Both the position numbers and the translations under genes were made by a program. A stretch of DNA of 64,000 nt from Actinomycetota bacterium (GTDB lineage Bacteria > Actinomycetota > Acidimicrobiia > Acidimicrobiales > Ilumatobacteraceae): the NCBI GenBank assembly GCA_016213625.1, contig JACQZZ010000042.1, positions 1 through 64,000 on the forward strand. The letters are read 5' to 3'. Below, piece by piece: positions 25,983-34,075 of the stretch. A model generated the notes under the pieces. The model ran no database searches, had not been told where the DNA came from, and saw only the letters and a program-made list of their open reading frames with translations. The number at the start of each line of letters is the position of its first letter. Position 1 is the stretch's first letter.

Positions 25983-28427
25983 ATGGCAACCGTCCCCTCC
26001 CGCGCCCGCGTCGTCGTCATCGGTGGCGGCATCCTCGGATGTTCCATCGCGTACTGGCTCACGAAGATGGGTGAGACCGATGTCGTGCTGCTCGAACAAC
26101 ACCAACTCACCGACGGCGCCACGTGGCACGCGGCCGGGCTGGTGGGCCAGCTGCGATCCAGCCGCAACACCACCCGCATGCTCGAACAATCGGTGGAGAT
26201 GTACCGCGGCCTCGAGGCCGAGACCGGCCAGGCAGTCGACTGGCACGAGACCGGCAGCCTGCGGCTCGCCTGCTCGCCCGAGCGCGTGAAGGAGCTGCGC
26301 CGCCTGGCGACGATGGCCAAGAGCTTCGGCCTGCCGATGGATGTCATCTCGCCGGAGAAGGCACAGGAGTTGTTCCCCCTGATGAGCACGGAGGACGTGC
26401 TCGCCGCGGCATTCCTACCCACCGACGGCTACATCGACCCCGCCTCGGTCACCATGGCCATCGCCCGCGGCGCGCGCATGCGCGGCGCCACCGTGTGCGA
26501 GCACACGCGCGTCACGTCCATCACCGTCGACGGTCGCCACTGCTCCACCATCCAGTACGTCGACCGCGACGGCGAGCCGGGAGCCATCGAGTGCGAGATG
26601 GTGGTCAACGCGGCCGGCATGTGGGGCATGGAGGTCGGCAAGATGGCCGGCGTGCGCATCCCTGCCACCGCGGTGGAGCACCAGTACCTCCTGAGTGGCC
26701 CGATCGAGGGCTACACACCGGTGGAACTGGGGAAGATGCCCACGATGCGAGACCCCGATCACCTCGTGTACTACAAGCCCGACGGCCCCGGCCTGCTCAT
26801 CGGCGGCTACGAGCCCGACACCATCGCGTTCGGAACGACGGGCATTCCGTCGCCGTTCCAGCGCCAGCTGTTCGACCCGAACTTCGATCGATTCGCGCAG
26901 CTCGCCGAGTTGGGGGCCAAGCGCACGCCGTGCCTCGAGACCGCCGGTATCCGCACGCTCCTGAACGGCCCCATCCCGTACTCGGCCGATGCCGATTTCG
27001 TGATGGGTCGCGTGCCCGAGCTCGACAACTACTACGTGGCCACGGGCTTCCTCTACGGCATCGCTGCGGGCGGCGGAGCGGGGAAGATGATGGCCGAGTG
27101 GATGCTCGAGGGGCGCCCGAGTCTCGACCTGTGGCCGCTCGACGTGCGCCGCTTCTCGTTCCACCACACCACGCGCCATTTCATGGACACGCGGATGGTG
27201 GAGATGTACGCGCATCACTACAAGCTCGCGGCACCGGGGTCCGAGAAGGTCACCGCACGCGGGATCCGCCGCAGCCCGCTGCAGCACGTGCTCGCCGCCA
27301 ACCGCGCGGTGTTCGGTTCACGCGGCGGATGGGAACGTCCGTTGTGGTTCGCCCCCGAGGGCGTGGAGGCCGTCGACCGCCCGTCGTTCGACGAGCCGAA
27401 CTGGTTCCCGTACGTGGGCGCCGAGCACCGTGCCGTCCGCGAGGGCGTTGCCCTCATCGACCAGACCTCGTTCGCCAAGTTCGAGATCACGGGTCCTGGC
27501 GCGATGGACGCCGTGCAGTGGCTCAGCGTGGCCGACATGGACAAGCCCGTCGGGAGCGCGATCTACACGCAGTTGTGCAACGAGCGCGGTGGCATCGAAT
27601 GCGACCTCACCATGACCCGCACCGCACCCGACAGTTGGTACGTGGTCACCGGCGCCGCGTTCGGCGCCCACGACATGGGGTGGATCCGCAGCAACTCCCC
27701 CGACGACGGGTCGGTCATCGTGCGCGACCTCACGTCGGCACGGGCGGTCATCAACCTGTGCGGCCCGAAGAGCCGCGACGTGCTGCAGCAGGTGTGCGAG
27801 GACGACGTGTCGAACGAGGCGTTCCCGTACGCCACCGCCCGCGAGCTCACCATCGGCTCCGCCCCGGTGCTCGCGCTGCGCATCGGGTACACCGGCGAGC
27901 TCGGCTGGGAACTGCACGTCCCCACCGAGTACGCCGCGCACGTCTACGAGACGCTGCGTCATGCGGGCGATCGACATGGCATCGTCGACGTGGGCTACCG
28001 CGCCATCGACACGATGCGGATGGAGAAGGGCTACCTGTACTGGAGCACCGACATCACGCCCGACACCACACCATGGGAAGCCGGGCTCGGTTGGCGGGTG
28101 AGCCTGAAGAAGGGCGACTTCCTGGGCCGCGACGCGCTGGTCGCCCAGAGGGAGGCAGGCATCGAGCGGAAGCTGTGCACCTTCACGCTCGAGTCCATGG
28201 CCTACCCGGTGAGCGGCGAGGCCATCATCGCCGATGGACAGGTCGTGGGGTTCACCACCTCGGCCAACTTCGGCCACACCGTCGGCAAGCCGGTGGCATA
28301 CGGCTATCTGCCCGTCGGTCTGCTGGATCGCACCGAGTTCACCATCGAGGTGTACGGCGAGGCCATCCCCGCCATTCGCCACGACCGCCCCCTGTACGAC
28401 CCCACGAGTGCCAAACTCCGGGCATGA
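25983..28427 (+). CDS. Dimethylglycine/sarcosine dehydrogenase-like flavoprotein with GcvT domain, copy B
   Basis: This 814-residue paralogue of the preceding gene has the same layout: GGGILG at 14-19, the putative flavin-linking His49 (TWHAAGL) and a C-terminal GcvT/aminomethyltransferase half with GYTGELGWELH. The ATG lies 4 bp after the stop of copy A. The pair may split the two consecutive demethylations (dimethylglycine, then sarcosine) or accept different N-methyl substrates. Its stop overlaps the start of the choline-kinase-like gene, so the genes form one transcriptional unit. Confidence 0.9.
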   Translation: MATVPSRARVVVIGGGILGCSIAYWLTKMGETDVVLLEQHQLTDGATWHAAGLVGQLRSSRNTTRMLEQSVEMYRGLEAETGQAVDWHETGSLRLACSPERVKELRRLATMAKSFGLPMDVISPEKAQELFPLMSTEDVLAAAFLPTDGYIDPASVTMAIARGARMRGATVCEHTRVTSITVDGRHCSTIQYVDRDGEPGAIECEMVVNAAGMWGMEVGKMAGVRIPATAVEHQYLLSGPIEGYTPVELGKMPTMRDPDHLVYYKPDGPGLLIGGYEPDTIAFGTTGIPSPFQRQLFDPNFDRFAQLAELGAKRTPCLETAGIRTLLNGPIPYSADADFVMGRVPELDNYYVATGFLYGIAAGGGAGKMMAEWMLEGRPSLDLWPLDVRRFSFHHTTRHFMDTRMVEMYAHHYKLAAPGSEKVTARGIRRSPLQHVLAANRAVFGSRGGWERPLWFAPEGVEAVDRPSFDEPNWFPYVGAEHRAVREGVALIDQTSFAKFEITGPGAMDAVQWLSVADMDKPVGSAIYTQLCNERGGIECDLTMTRTAPDSWYVVTGAAFGAHDMGWIRSNSPDDGSVIVRDLTSARAVINLCGPKSRDVLQQVCEDDVSNEAFPYATARELTIGSAPVLALRIGYTGELGWELHVPTEYAAHVYETLRHAGDRHGIVDVGYRAIDTMRMEKGYLYWSTDITPDTTPWEAGLGWRVSLKKGDFLGRDALVAQREAGIERKLCTFTLESMAYPVSGEAIIADGQVVGFTTSANFGHTVGKPVAYGYLPVGLLDRTEFTIEVYGEAIPAIRHDRPLYDPTSAKLRA

Positions 28428-29323
28428 GCGAGATCGCCGACGCACTGGCCAGAGCGGGGTTCCCGGCCGACACGCACACCACACGGCTGGCGGGTCTCAC
28501 CAACGTCAACCATCTCGTCGAGCTCGACAGTGAGCGATTCGTGCTGCGTGTTCCCGGTGCGGGCACCAGCGAGTTCATCGATCGACGAGCGGAAGCCGTC
28601 GCAGCACATTCGGCTGCAGCGGCGGGAGTCAACGCCGAGGTCGTGTTCTTCGACGATCGCGACGGGCTGATGGTCACTCGCTTCGTCGAGGGTGCGGCCA
28701 CCATGAACGCCGAACGGTTCCGCGACCTCGACGCCGTGGCGCGCGCCGGACGGACCTTCCGCCGTTTGCACACCACCGCCGCACCGTTCAGCACCGATTT
28801 CCAGCTGTTCCCGATGATCGACGACTACAAGCGGCTGATCGCCGAGAAGGGCGCCACGCTGCCCGACGGCTACGAGCACCTGCAGGCAGAGGCCGACGCA
28901 ACTCGACGCGCGCTCGAAGCCGGGGCTCGTCCGCTGGTGCCGGCCCACTGCGACCCGTTGTGCGAGAACTTCCTCGACACCGGCGAGCGCATGTACCTGA
29001 TCGACTACGAGTACTCGGGCAACAACGACCCGATGTGGGACCTGGGCGACCTCTCGGTGGAGGGCCAGTTCGGCCCGGATCAGGAAGCGGCACTGCTCCG
29101 CTCGTACTTCGGCGCCGAACCGCCTGCCGCCGAGGTCGGCCGGATGGTGGCCTACAAGGCGATGTGCGACCTGCTGTGGACCCTGTGGGGCGTCCTCCAG
29201 CACGCGAACGGCAACCCCATCGACGACTTCTGGGCCTATGCCGTGGGCCGGTTCGAGCGGTGTGCCACATTGATGAGCAGCAGCGACTACGCACATCACC
29301 TGGCGAACATCACCGGGGAGTAG
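28424..29323 (+). CDS. Choline/ethanolamine kinase-like phosphotransferase (APH superfamily)
   Basis: This 299-residue APH-fold phosphotransferase is closest in pattern to LicA/choline-kinase-like proteins. The catalytic loop reads HCDPLCENF (Brenner-type motif) and the metal-binding Asp is in LIDYEYSG. It starts at ATG 28424, overlapping the previous TGA. No other Lic or phosphocholine gene is nearby. Within this operon it could phosphorylate choline, ethanolamine or another small amine, perhaps to trap or divert the substrate; that is inference. Confidence 0.82.
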   Translation: MSEIADALARAGFPADTHTTRLAGLTNVNHLVELDSERFVLRVPGAGTSEFIDRRAEAVAAHSAAAAGVNAEVVFFDDRDGLMVTRFVEGAATMNAERFRDLDAVARAGRTFRRLHTTAAPFSTDFQLFPMIDDYKRLIAEKGATLPDGYEHLQAEADATRRALEAGARPLVPAHCDPLCENFLDTGERMYLIDYEYSGNNDPMWDLGDLSVEGQFGPDQEAALLRSYFGAEPPAAEVGRMVAYKAMCDLLWTLWGVLQHANGNPIDDFWAYAVGRFERCATLMSSSDYAHHLANITGE

Positions 29324-29364
29324 CGCGACGCCCGTACGGTGGCGCGACGGGTCCGTGTGATAGA

Positions 29365-29399
29365 GTTCCACCATGCGGTTTGGTTCCGCATGGTGGAAC
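29365..29399. promoter_or_regulatory. Paired operators forming a perfect 14-bp inverted repeat upstream of the corrinoid operon
   Basis: GTTCCACCATGCGG (29365-29378) and CCGCATGGTGGAAC (29386-29399) are exact reverse complements separated by 7 nt. The same DNA can be read as two operators of the GTTCCRCNNNGYGGAAC type: a degenerate one at 29365-29381 (mismatched in its last three bases) and a perfect one, GTTCCGCATGGTGGAAC, at 29383-29399. Their centres are 18 bp apart, as at 5779/5797. In RNA it could form a strong hairpin 18 nt before the ATG. Confidence 0.7.
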
Positions 29400-29416
29400 A
29401 ACGAGGTATCACGCTC

Positions 29417-30130
29417 ATGAGCGACGGCGACGACCTGGATCTGGCTTCTCTTCCCGACGACGAACTCGTCACCCAGATGCACGAAGACCTGTACGACGGT
29501 CTGGCTCCCGAGATCGCTGAAGGCACGCTCATCCTGCTCGACCGCGGATGGGGCCCCGATCGCGTGCTGAACGACGCGCTCGTCGAAGGCATGCGCATCG
29601 TCGGCATCGACTTCCGCGACGGCATCCTCTTCGTCCCCGAGGTGCTGCTGTCGGCCAACGCAATGAAGGCCGGCATGGAGATCCTCCGTCCCCTGCTCGC
29701 CGAGACCGGCGCCGAGCCCATCGGCAAGGTGGTCATCGGCACCGTGAAGGGCGACATCCACGACATCGGCAAGAACCTCGTGGCGATGATGCTCGAGGGT
29801 GCCGGCTTCGAGGTCATCGACCTCGGTATCAACACCGACGCCGACGCATTCCTCGCGGCGCTCGAGGAGCACCAGCCCGACATCCTCGGCATGTCGGCAC
29901 TGCTCACCACCACCATGCCGTACATGAAGGTCGTCATCGACACGCTGCAGGAGCGCGGCCTGCGCGACAAGTACATCGTGCTCGTCGGCGGCGCCCCTCT
30001 CAACGAGGAGTTCGGCCAGGCCATCGGTGCCGACGCCTACTGCCGCGATGCGGCCGTGGCGTCCGAGACCGCGAAGCAGCTCGTGACGGCCCGCCGCGGC
30101 AACCCCGAGCCGCCCGGTCCGGCCGCCTGA
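29417..30130 (+). CDS. Corrinoid (methyl-carrier) protein, MtbC/MtgC type
   Basis: This 237-residue cobamide-binding protein carries the methyl group between an MttB-type methyltransferase and the THF methyltransferase. It has an N-terminal helical cap domain (about 1-95) and a Rossmann B12-binding domain with Asp113-x-His115-x2-Gly118 (GDIHDIG), His115 being the lower cobalt ligand, then the MSALLTTTM and VGGAP blocks. The ATG at 29417 is chosen on family length; its ribosome site (GAGG) is modest. It opens the corrinoid operon behind a strong dyad. Confidence 0.93.
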   Translation: MSDGDDLDLASLPDDELVTQMHEDLYDGLAPEIAEGTLILLDRGWGPDRVLNDALVEGMRIVGIDFRDGILFVPEVLLSANAMKAGMEILRPLLAETGAEPIGKVVIGTVKGDIHDIGKNLVAMMLEGAGFEVIDLGINTDADAFLAALEEHQPDILGMSALLTTTMPYMKVVIDTLQERGLRDKYIVLVGGAPLNEEFGQAIGADAYCRDAAVASETAKQLVTARRGNPEPPGPAA

Positions 30131-30138
30131 CCAGTGCC

Positions 30139-30744
30139 ATGACGCGGCCTCTGGTGCTCGCGTGTGGTGCCTTGGTGAGCGAGCTCCGCGCGGTGCTCGA
30201 CGCCAATGGCCTCACCGACGACATCGAGGTGCGTTACCTGCCCGCGAACCTCCACAACCGGCCTGATCGCATCGTGCCCGCACTCATCGAACTGCTCACC
30301 GAGACCGACCCCTCGGGTGACCGACCCGTGCTCATCGGCTACGCCGACTGCGGCACCGGCGGCCAGCTCGACGCGCTGCTGGAAGCACGACCGAACCTGC
30401 GTCGGCTGCCCGGCAACCACTGCTACGAGTTCTTCGCCGGCACGCCCCTGTTCGAGGAGCTCGCCGAGGCCGAGGTGGGCACCTTCTACCTCACCGATTT
30501 CCTCGCCAAGCACTTCGACGCGCTGGTGTGGCAGGGGCTGCGGCTCGACCGTCACCCCGAGCTGTTGCAGGCGTACTTCGGCAACTACACACGGCTGGTG
30601 CTGCTCTCGCAGACCGAGCGCGCCGACGTGGTGCAGGCGGCCCGAGACGCAGCCGAACGACTCGGGTTGCGCTTCGAGCACCACCACGTCGGGCTCACCC
30701 AGTTCCACGACGCAGTCAGCGTCCGTATCGGAAAGGTGGCCTGA
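30139..30744 (+). CDS. DUF1638-family protein
   Basis: This 201-residue soluble protein belongs to DUF1638, whose function is not established. Visible conserved blocks are LPANLHNRP, GYADCGTGG, LPGNHCYEFFAG and FLTDFLAKHFD; the two cysteines and several histidines could bind metal. It lies 8 bp after the corrinoid protein and 1 bp before the next small gene. I recall the same family beside MttB-type methyltransferase genes in other bacteria, which suggests an accessory role in the corrinoid cycle, such as cofactor insertion or substrate handling. Confidence 0.88.
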   Translation: MTRPLVLACGALVSELRAVLDANGLTDDIEVRYLPANLHNRPDRIVPALIELLTETDPSGDRPVLIGYADCGTGGQLDALLEARPNLRRLPGNHCYEFFAGTPLFEELAEAEVGTFYLTDFLAKHFDALVWQGLRLDRHPELLQAYFGNYTRLVLLSQTERADVVQAARDAAERLGLRFEHHHVGLTQFHDAVSVRIGKVA

Positions 30745-30745
30745 C

Positions 30746-31102
30746 ATGTCACGCCGCGCAGCGAACGAGATCGTCGTCATCATGTGGCGCGACATCCCGG
30801 CCCAGATCAACGGCAAGCTCGGCGAGGAGAAGCACGCCGTGATCCTCCCCCACCGATTCCAGAAGGCGATCGACCGCGCGGCGATGGTGGCCGGCAAGAA
30901 GACGGCGCAGGAGTACGTCGGCGAGTGGCGCCGCACCAACTACCCGATCACGGGCCACCTGGTGCAGTGCGTCGAGTCCACCGCCGCCACCATCGAGACC
31001 GAATTCACCAACGAGCGTCTTCACGCGCTCGTCGACAACGGCGGGTGGGACCCACTCTCGCCCGACCACGCACCGCAGGAAGAGAACAGGGACGCACCAT
31101 GA
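30746..31102 (+). CDS. Small Virulence_fact-family protein of the corrinoid operon
   Basis: This 118-residue protein matches the Virulence_fact family, recognisable from VVIMWRDIPAQINGK and RFQKAIDRAAMVAG. Despite the name, no virulence role is implied here and the molecular function is unknown. It is basic in its first half and has no signal peptide. It is packed between DUF1638 (1 bp gap) and the methyltransferase (ATGA overlap), so its product is probably made in step with them. A small partner or chaperone of the corrinoid proteins is a reasonable guess. Confidence 0.85.
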   Translation: MSRRAANEIVVIMWRDIPAQINGKLGEEKHAVILPHRFQKAIDRAAMVAGKKTAQEYVGEWRRTNYPITGHLVQCVESTAATIETEFTNERLHALVDNGGWDPLSPDHAPQEENRDAP

Positions 31103-32004
31103 CCCACACCGTCATCAGCTCGGCCACCAAGGAAGTGGTCATCGGCTTCGACCGACCCTTCGTCATGATCGGCGAGCGCATCAACCCCACCGGCCGCAAG
31201 CTGCTGGCCGAGGAGATGAAGAACGGCGACTTCAGCCGCGTCGAAGCCGACGCGCTCGCGCAGGTGGCCGCCGGCGCGCACATGCTCGACGTGAACGCCG
31301 GCATCCCGCTGGCCGACGAGCCCGCGCTCCTGGCTCGCGCCATCCAACTCGTGCAGGGCATCACCGACGTCCCGCTCTCCATCGACTCGTCCATCGTCGA
31401 GGCGCTCGAAGCGGGGCTCGCCGTCTACCAGGGCAAGGCTCTCGTCAACTCGGTCACCGGCGAGGACGAGCAGATGGAGCGCGTGCTGCCGCTCGTGGCC
31501 AAGTACGGCGCCGCCGTGGTGGCCATCAGCAACGACGAGACCGGCATCAGCACCGATCCCGACGTGCGCTTCAACGTGGCCAAGAAGATCGTCCAGCGCG
31601 CTGCCGACTACGGCATTCCGTCCTCCGACATCGTGGTCGACCCGCTGGTCATGCCCATCGGCGCGATGGGCACCGCCGGTCGCCAGGTGTTCGCCCTGCT
31701 GCGCCGGCTGGTCACCGAACTGAAGGTGAACACCACGTGCGGCGCCAGCAACGTGAGCTTCGGTCTGCCGGCCCGCAACAACATCACCGGCACGTTCCTG
31801 GCCATGGCCATCTCCAACGGCATGACCTCGGCCATCATGAACCCCCTTCATCCCGAGGTGAAGGCGATGGTGATGGCGGCCGACGTGCTGGCCGGCAACG
31901 ACCAGGACTGTGCCGCTTGGATCCGCGCCAACCGCGATCCCGATGCCCCCTCCGGCGCCCGCGAAGGCCGCGCCGGCGGACGCCGCGCTCGGCGAGCGGA
32001 GTAG
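31099..32004 (+). CDS. Methyltetrahydrofolate:corrinoid methyltransferase (pterin-binding, MtgA/AcsE-like)
   Basis: This 301-residue pterin-binding TIM-barrel protein resembles MtgA and AcsE, which exchange the methyl group between methyl-corrinoid protein and THF. The family N-terminus FVMIGERINPTGR and the blocks DVNAGIP, SIDSS and NNTTCGASNVSFGLP-like sequence around residue 215 are visible. It starts at ATG 31099, overlapping the previous stop. The last 25 residues are Arg/Ala-rich and likely disordered. In this operon it should pass the methyl from the corrinoid protein to THF, yielding methyl-THF for MetF. Confidence 0.92.
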   Translation: MTHTVISSATKEVVIGFDRPFVMIGERINPTGRKLLAEEMKNGDFSRVEADALAQVAAGAHMLDVNAGIPLADEPALLARAIQLVQGITDVPLSIDSSIVEALEAGLAVYQGKALVNSVTGEDEQMERVLPLVAKYGAAVVAISNDETGISTDPDVRFNVAKKIVQRAADYGIPSSDIVVDPLVMPIGAMGTAGRQVFALLRRLVTELKVNTTCGASNVSFGLPARNNITGTFLAMAISNGMTSAIMNPLHPEVKAMVMAADVLAGNDQDCAAWIRANRDPDAPSGAREGRAGGRRARRAE

Positions 32005-32011
32005 GCACGCC

Positions 32012-34075
32012 GTGCCGCGCGTCGTCTTCACCCCGTCCGGCCTCGATGCAGAGGTCGCGCCCGGCACCACGGTGCTGCAAGCGGCGCGCGATCTCGGTGT
32101 GGACCTGGACTCGGTGTGCGGCGGGCGCGGCATCTGCGGTCGCTGCCAGGTGGCCTTCAGCCCGGGCAGCTACCCGAAGTGGGCCATCGAGTCGGCCGCC
32201 GACTCGTTGAGCCCATGGGGCGACACCGAGGATGCGTACCAGGAGCGTCGGGGCATGAAGCCCGATCGTCGGCTCGGCTGCTGCGCGATGGTGCTCGACG
32301 ACGTGGTGCTCGACGTGCCGCCCGAGAGCCAGGTGCACCGGCCCGTCGTGCGCAAGAGCCTCGACCTGTCCGACGTGGTGCTCGACCCGGCCGTGCACCT
32401 GTACTACCTGGAGCTGCCGCCGTCAGTGCTCGGCGACGCCGAATCGATGAGCGATCTCGTGGTCGCCGAACTGCTGTCGTCCCATGGCCGCACGGTGTCC
32501 CATCTCGACCTGCCGGCACTGCAGCAGGTGCACAAGGCGTTCGCCGGGCAGGATCGCTCGGCCACGGTGGCCGTTCGTGGTGACGCAGTCGTGGCGGTGT
32601 GGCAGGGCTACGTCGACCGCGCGTGCGGCGTGGCCGTCGACATCGGCAGCACCACCATCGCCGGACACCTGTGCGACCTCACCACCGGCGAGATCCTGTC
32701 GTCGGCCGGTCGGATGAACCCGCAGATCCGCTACGGCGAGGATCTGATGAGCCGGGTGTCGTACGTGATGATGAATCCCGGCGGCGAGAAGAACCTCACC
32801 GATGCCGTGCGCACCGCACTCAACGAGCTGATCGCCGAGCTGTGCACCGATGGTGCCGCTCGAGCCGATGAAGTGCTCGAGATCGTGCTGGTCGGCAACC
32901 CGATCATGCACCACATCGTGGCCGGCATCGACCCCACTCCCCTGGGCCAGGCACCGTTCACACTCGCCACCGCCGAGGCCATCACGGTGCGTGCGGGCGA
33001 GTTCGAGCTCGCCTGCCCGAACGCCCAGGTGTACCTCGCGCCCTGCATCGCCGGCCACGTGGGCGCCGACACGGCAGCGGTCATCCTGTCCGAGGGTCCC
33101 CACCGTTCCGCCACCATGCAGTTGCTGGTCGACGTGGGTACCAACGCCGAGATCGTGCTCGGCGACGCCGATCGCCAGTTCGCCGCGAGCAGCCCCACCG
33201 GCCCCGCCTTCGAGGGTGCGCAGCTCAGCTGTGGCCAGCGTGCCACCGCAGGGGCCATCGAGCGGGTGCGCATCGACCCGACCACGCTCGAGCCACGGTT
33301 CAAGGTCATCGGCAGCGACCTGTGGAGCGACGAGCCGGGCTTCGCCGAGGACACTGCCGAGCTCGACATCTCGGGCATCTGTGGCTCGGGCATCATCGAG
33401 GTGATCGCCGAGATGTACCTCGCCGGTGTCATCGACCAGGACGGCGTGGTGCAGGGCGCGCTCGCCACACGCTCACCCCGCGTCACCGCCGACGGGCGCA
33501 CTTTCAGCTACCTCGTGCACGAGTCCCATGGCGTGCGGCTGTGCATCACCCAGAACGACGTGCGCGCCATCCAACTGGCCAAGGCAGCGCTGCGTGCCGG
33601 CATCGAGTTGCTGATGCACCACGCCGGTCTCACCGAATTGGCCGACATCCGCCTGGCCGGGGCGTTCGGCAGCCACATCGACCCGGTGTACGCACTGGTG
33701 CTGGGCCTGGTGCCCGACTGCCCGGTGGCGCAGGTTCGCTCCGTGGGCAACGCCGCCGGTGCGGGCGCCGTGCGGGCGTTGCTGTCGGTGGCGGCACGTC
33801 GCGAAATGGAGGCCGCCGTGCGCACGGTGGTGAAGATCGAGACCGCCACCGAACCCGAGTTCCAGTCCCAGTTCATCGCCGCGATGGCGTTCCCTCACGC
33901 CACCGCTCCGTCGCCGCACCTCGCCACGGTGGTCACGTTGCCGCAACGCATCGAGTCGTCCGGCGGCGAGCGCGGCGGACGCCGTCGCCGTTCCCGCGGC
34001 GAGGCCGAACCCGTCACGCCTCAGATCGCCCTGCCTCACATCGCCATGCCTGAGATCGCCCAGGAGGAATCATGA
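32012..34075 (+). CDS. Corrinoid-activating Fe-S ATPase (RACo/RamA-type, 2Fe-2S plus ASKHA domain)
   Basis: This 687-residue protein reactivates inactive Co(II) corrinoid to Co(I) using ATP and an electron donor. A plant-type [2Fe-2S] ferredoxin domain is at the N-terminus with Cys36, Cys42, Cys45 and a fourth at Cys90 or Cys91. The ASKHA/DUF4445 ATPase region includes VDIGSTTIAGHLCD and LVDVGTNAEIVLG. It starts at GTG 32012, seven bp after the methyltransferase stop. The tail has Arg-rich sequence and three Pro-x-Ile-Ala pentads. It overlaps the second MttB gene (ATGA). Confidence 0.92.
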   Translation: MPRVVFTPSGLDAEVAPGTTVLQAARDLGVDLDSVCGGRGICGRCQVAFSPGSYPKWAIESAADSLSPWGDTEDAYQERRGMKPDRRLGCCAMVLDDVVLDVPPESQVHRPVVRKSLDLSDVVLDPAVHLYYLELPPSVLGDAESMSDLVVAELLSSHGRTVSHLDLPALQQVHKAFAGQDRSATVAVRGDAVVAVWQGYVDRACGVAVDIGSTTIAGHLCDLTTGEILSSAGRMNPQIRYGEDLMSRVSYVMMNPGGEKNLTDAVRTALNELIAELCTDGAARADEVLEIVLVGNPIMHHIVAGIDPTPLGQAPFTLATAEAITVRAGEFELACPNAQVYLAPCIAGHVGADTAAVILSEGPHRSATMQLLVDVGTNAEIVLGDADRQFAASSPTGPAFEGAQLSCGQRATAGAIERVRIDPTTLEPRFKVIGSDLWSDEPGFAEDTAELDISGICGSGIIEVIAEMYLAGVIDQDGVVQGALATRSPRVTADGRTFSYLVHESHGVRLCITQNDVRAIQLAKAALRAGIELLMHHAGLTELADIRLAGAFGSHIDPVYALVLGLVPDCPVAQVRSVGNAAGAGAVRALLSVAARREMEAAVRTVVKIETATEPEFQSQFIAAMAFPHATAPSPHLATVVTLPQRIESSGGERGGRRRRSRGEAEPVTPQIALPHIAMPEIAQEES
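34018..34062 (+). repeat. Three imperfect 15-bp repeats at the end of the corrinoid-activation gene
   Basis: Units beginning CCTCAGATCGCC, CCTCACATCGCC and CCTGAGATCGCC encode Pro-Gln-Ile-Ala, Pro-His-Ile-Ala and Pro-Glu-Ile-Ala in frame. They form a short C-terminal tail with no known role. Confidence 0.6.
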
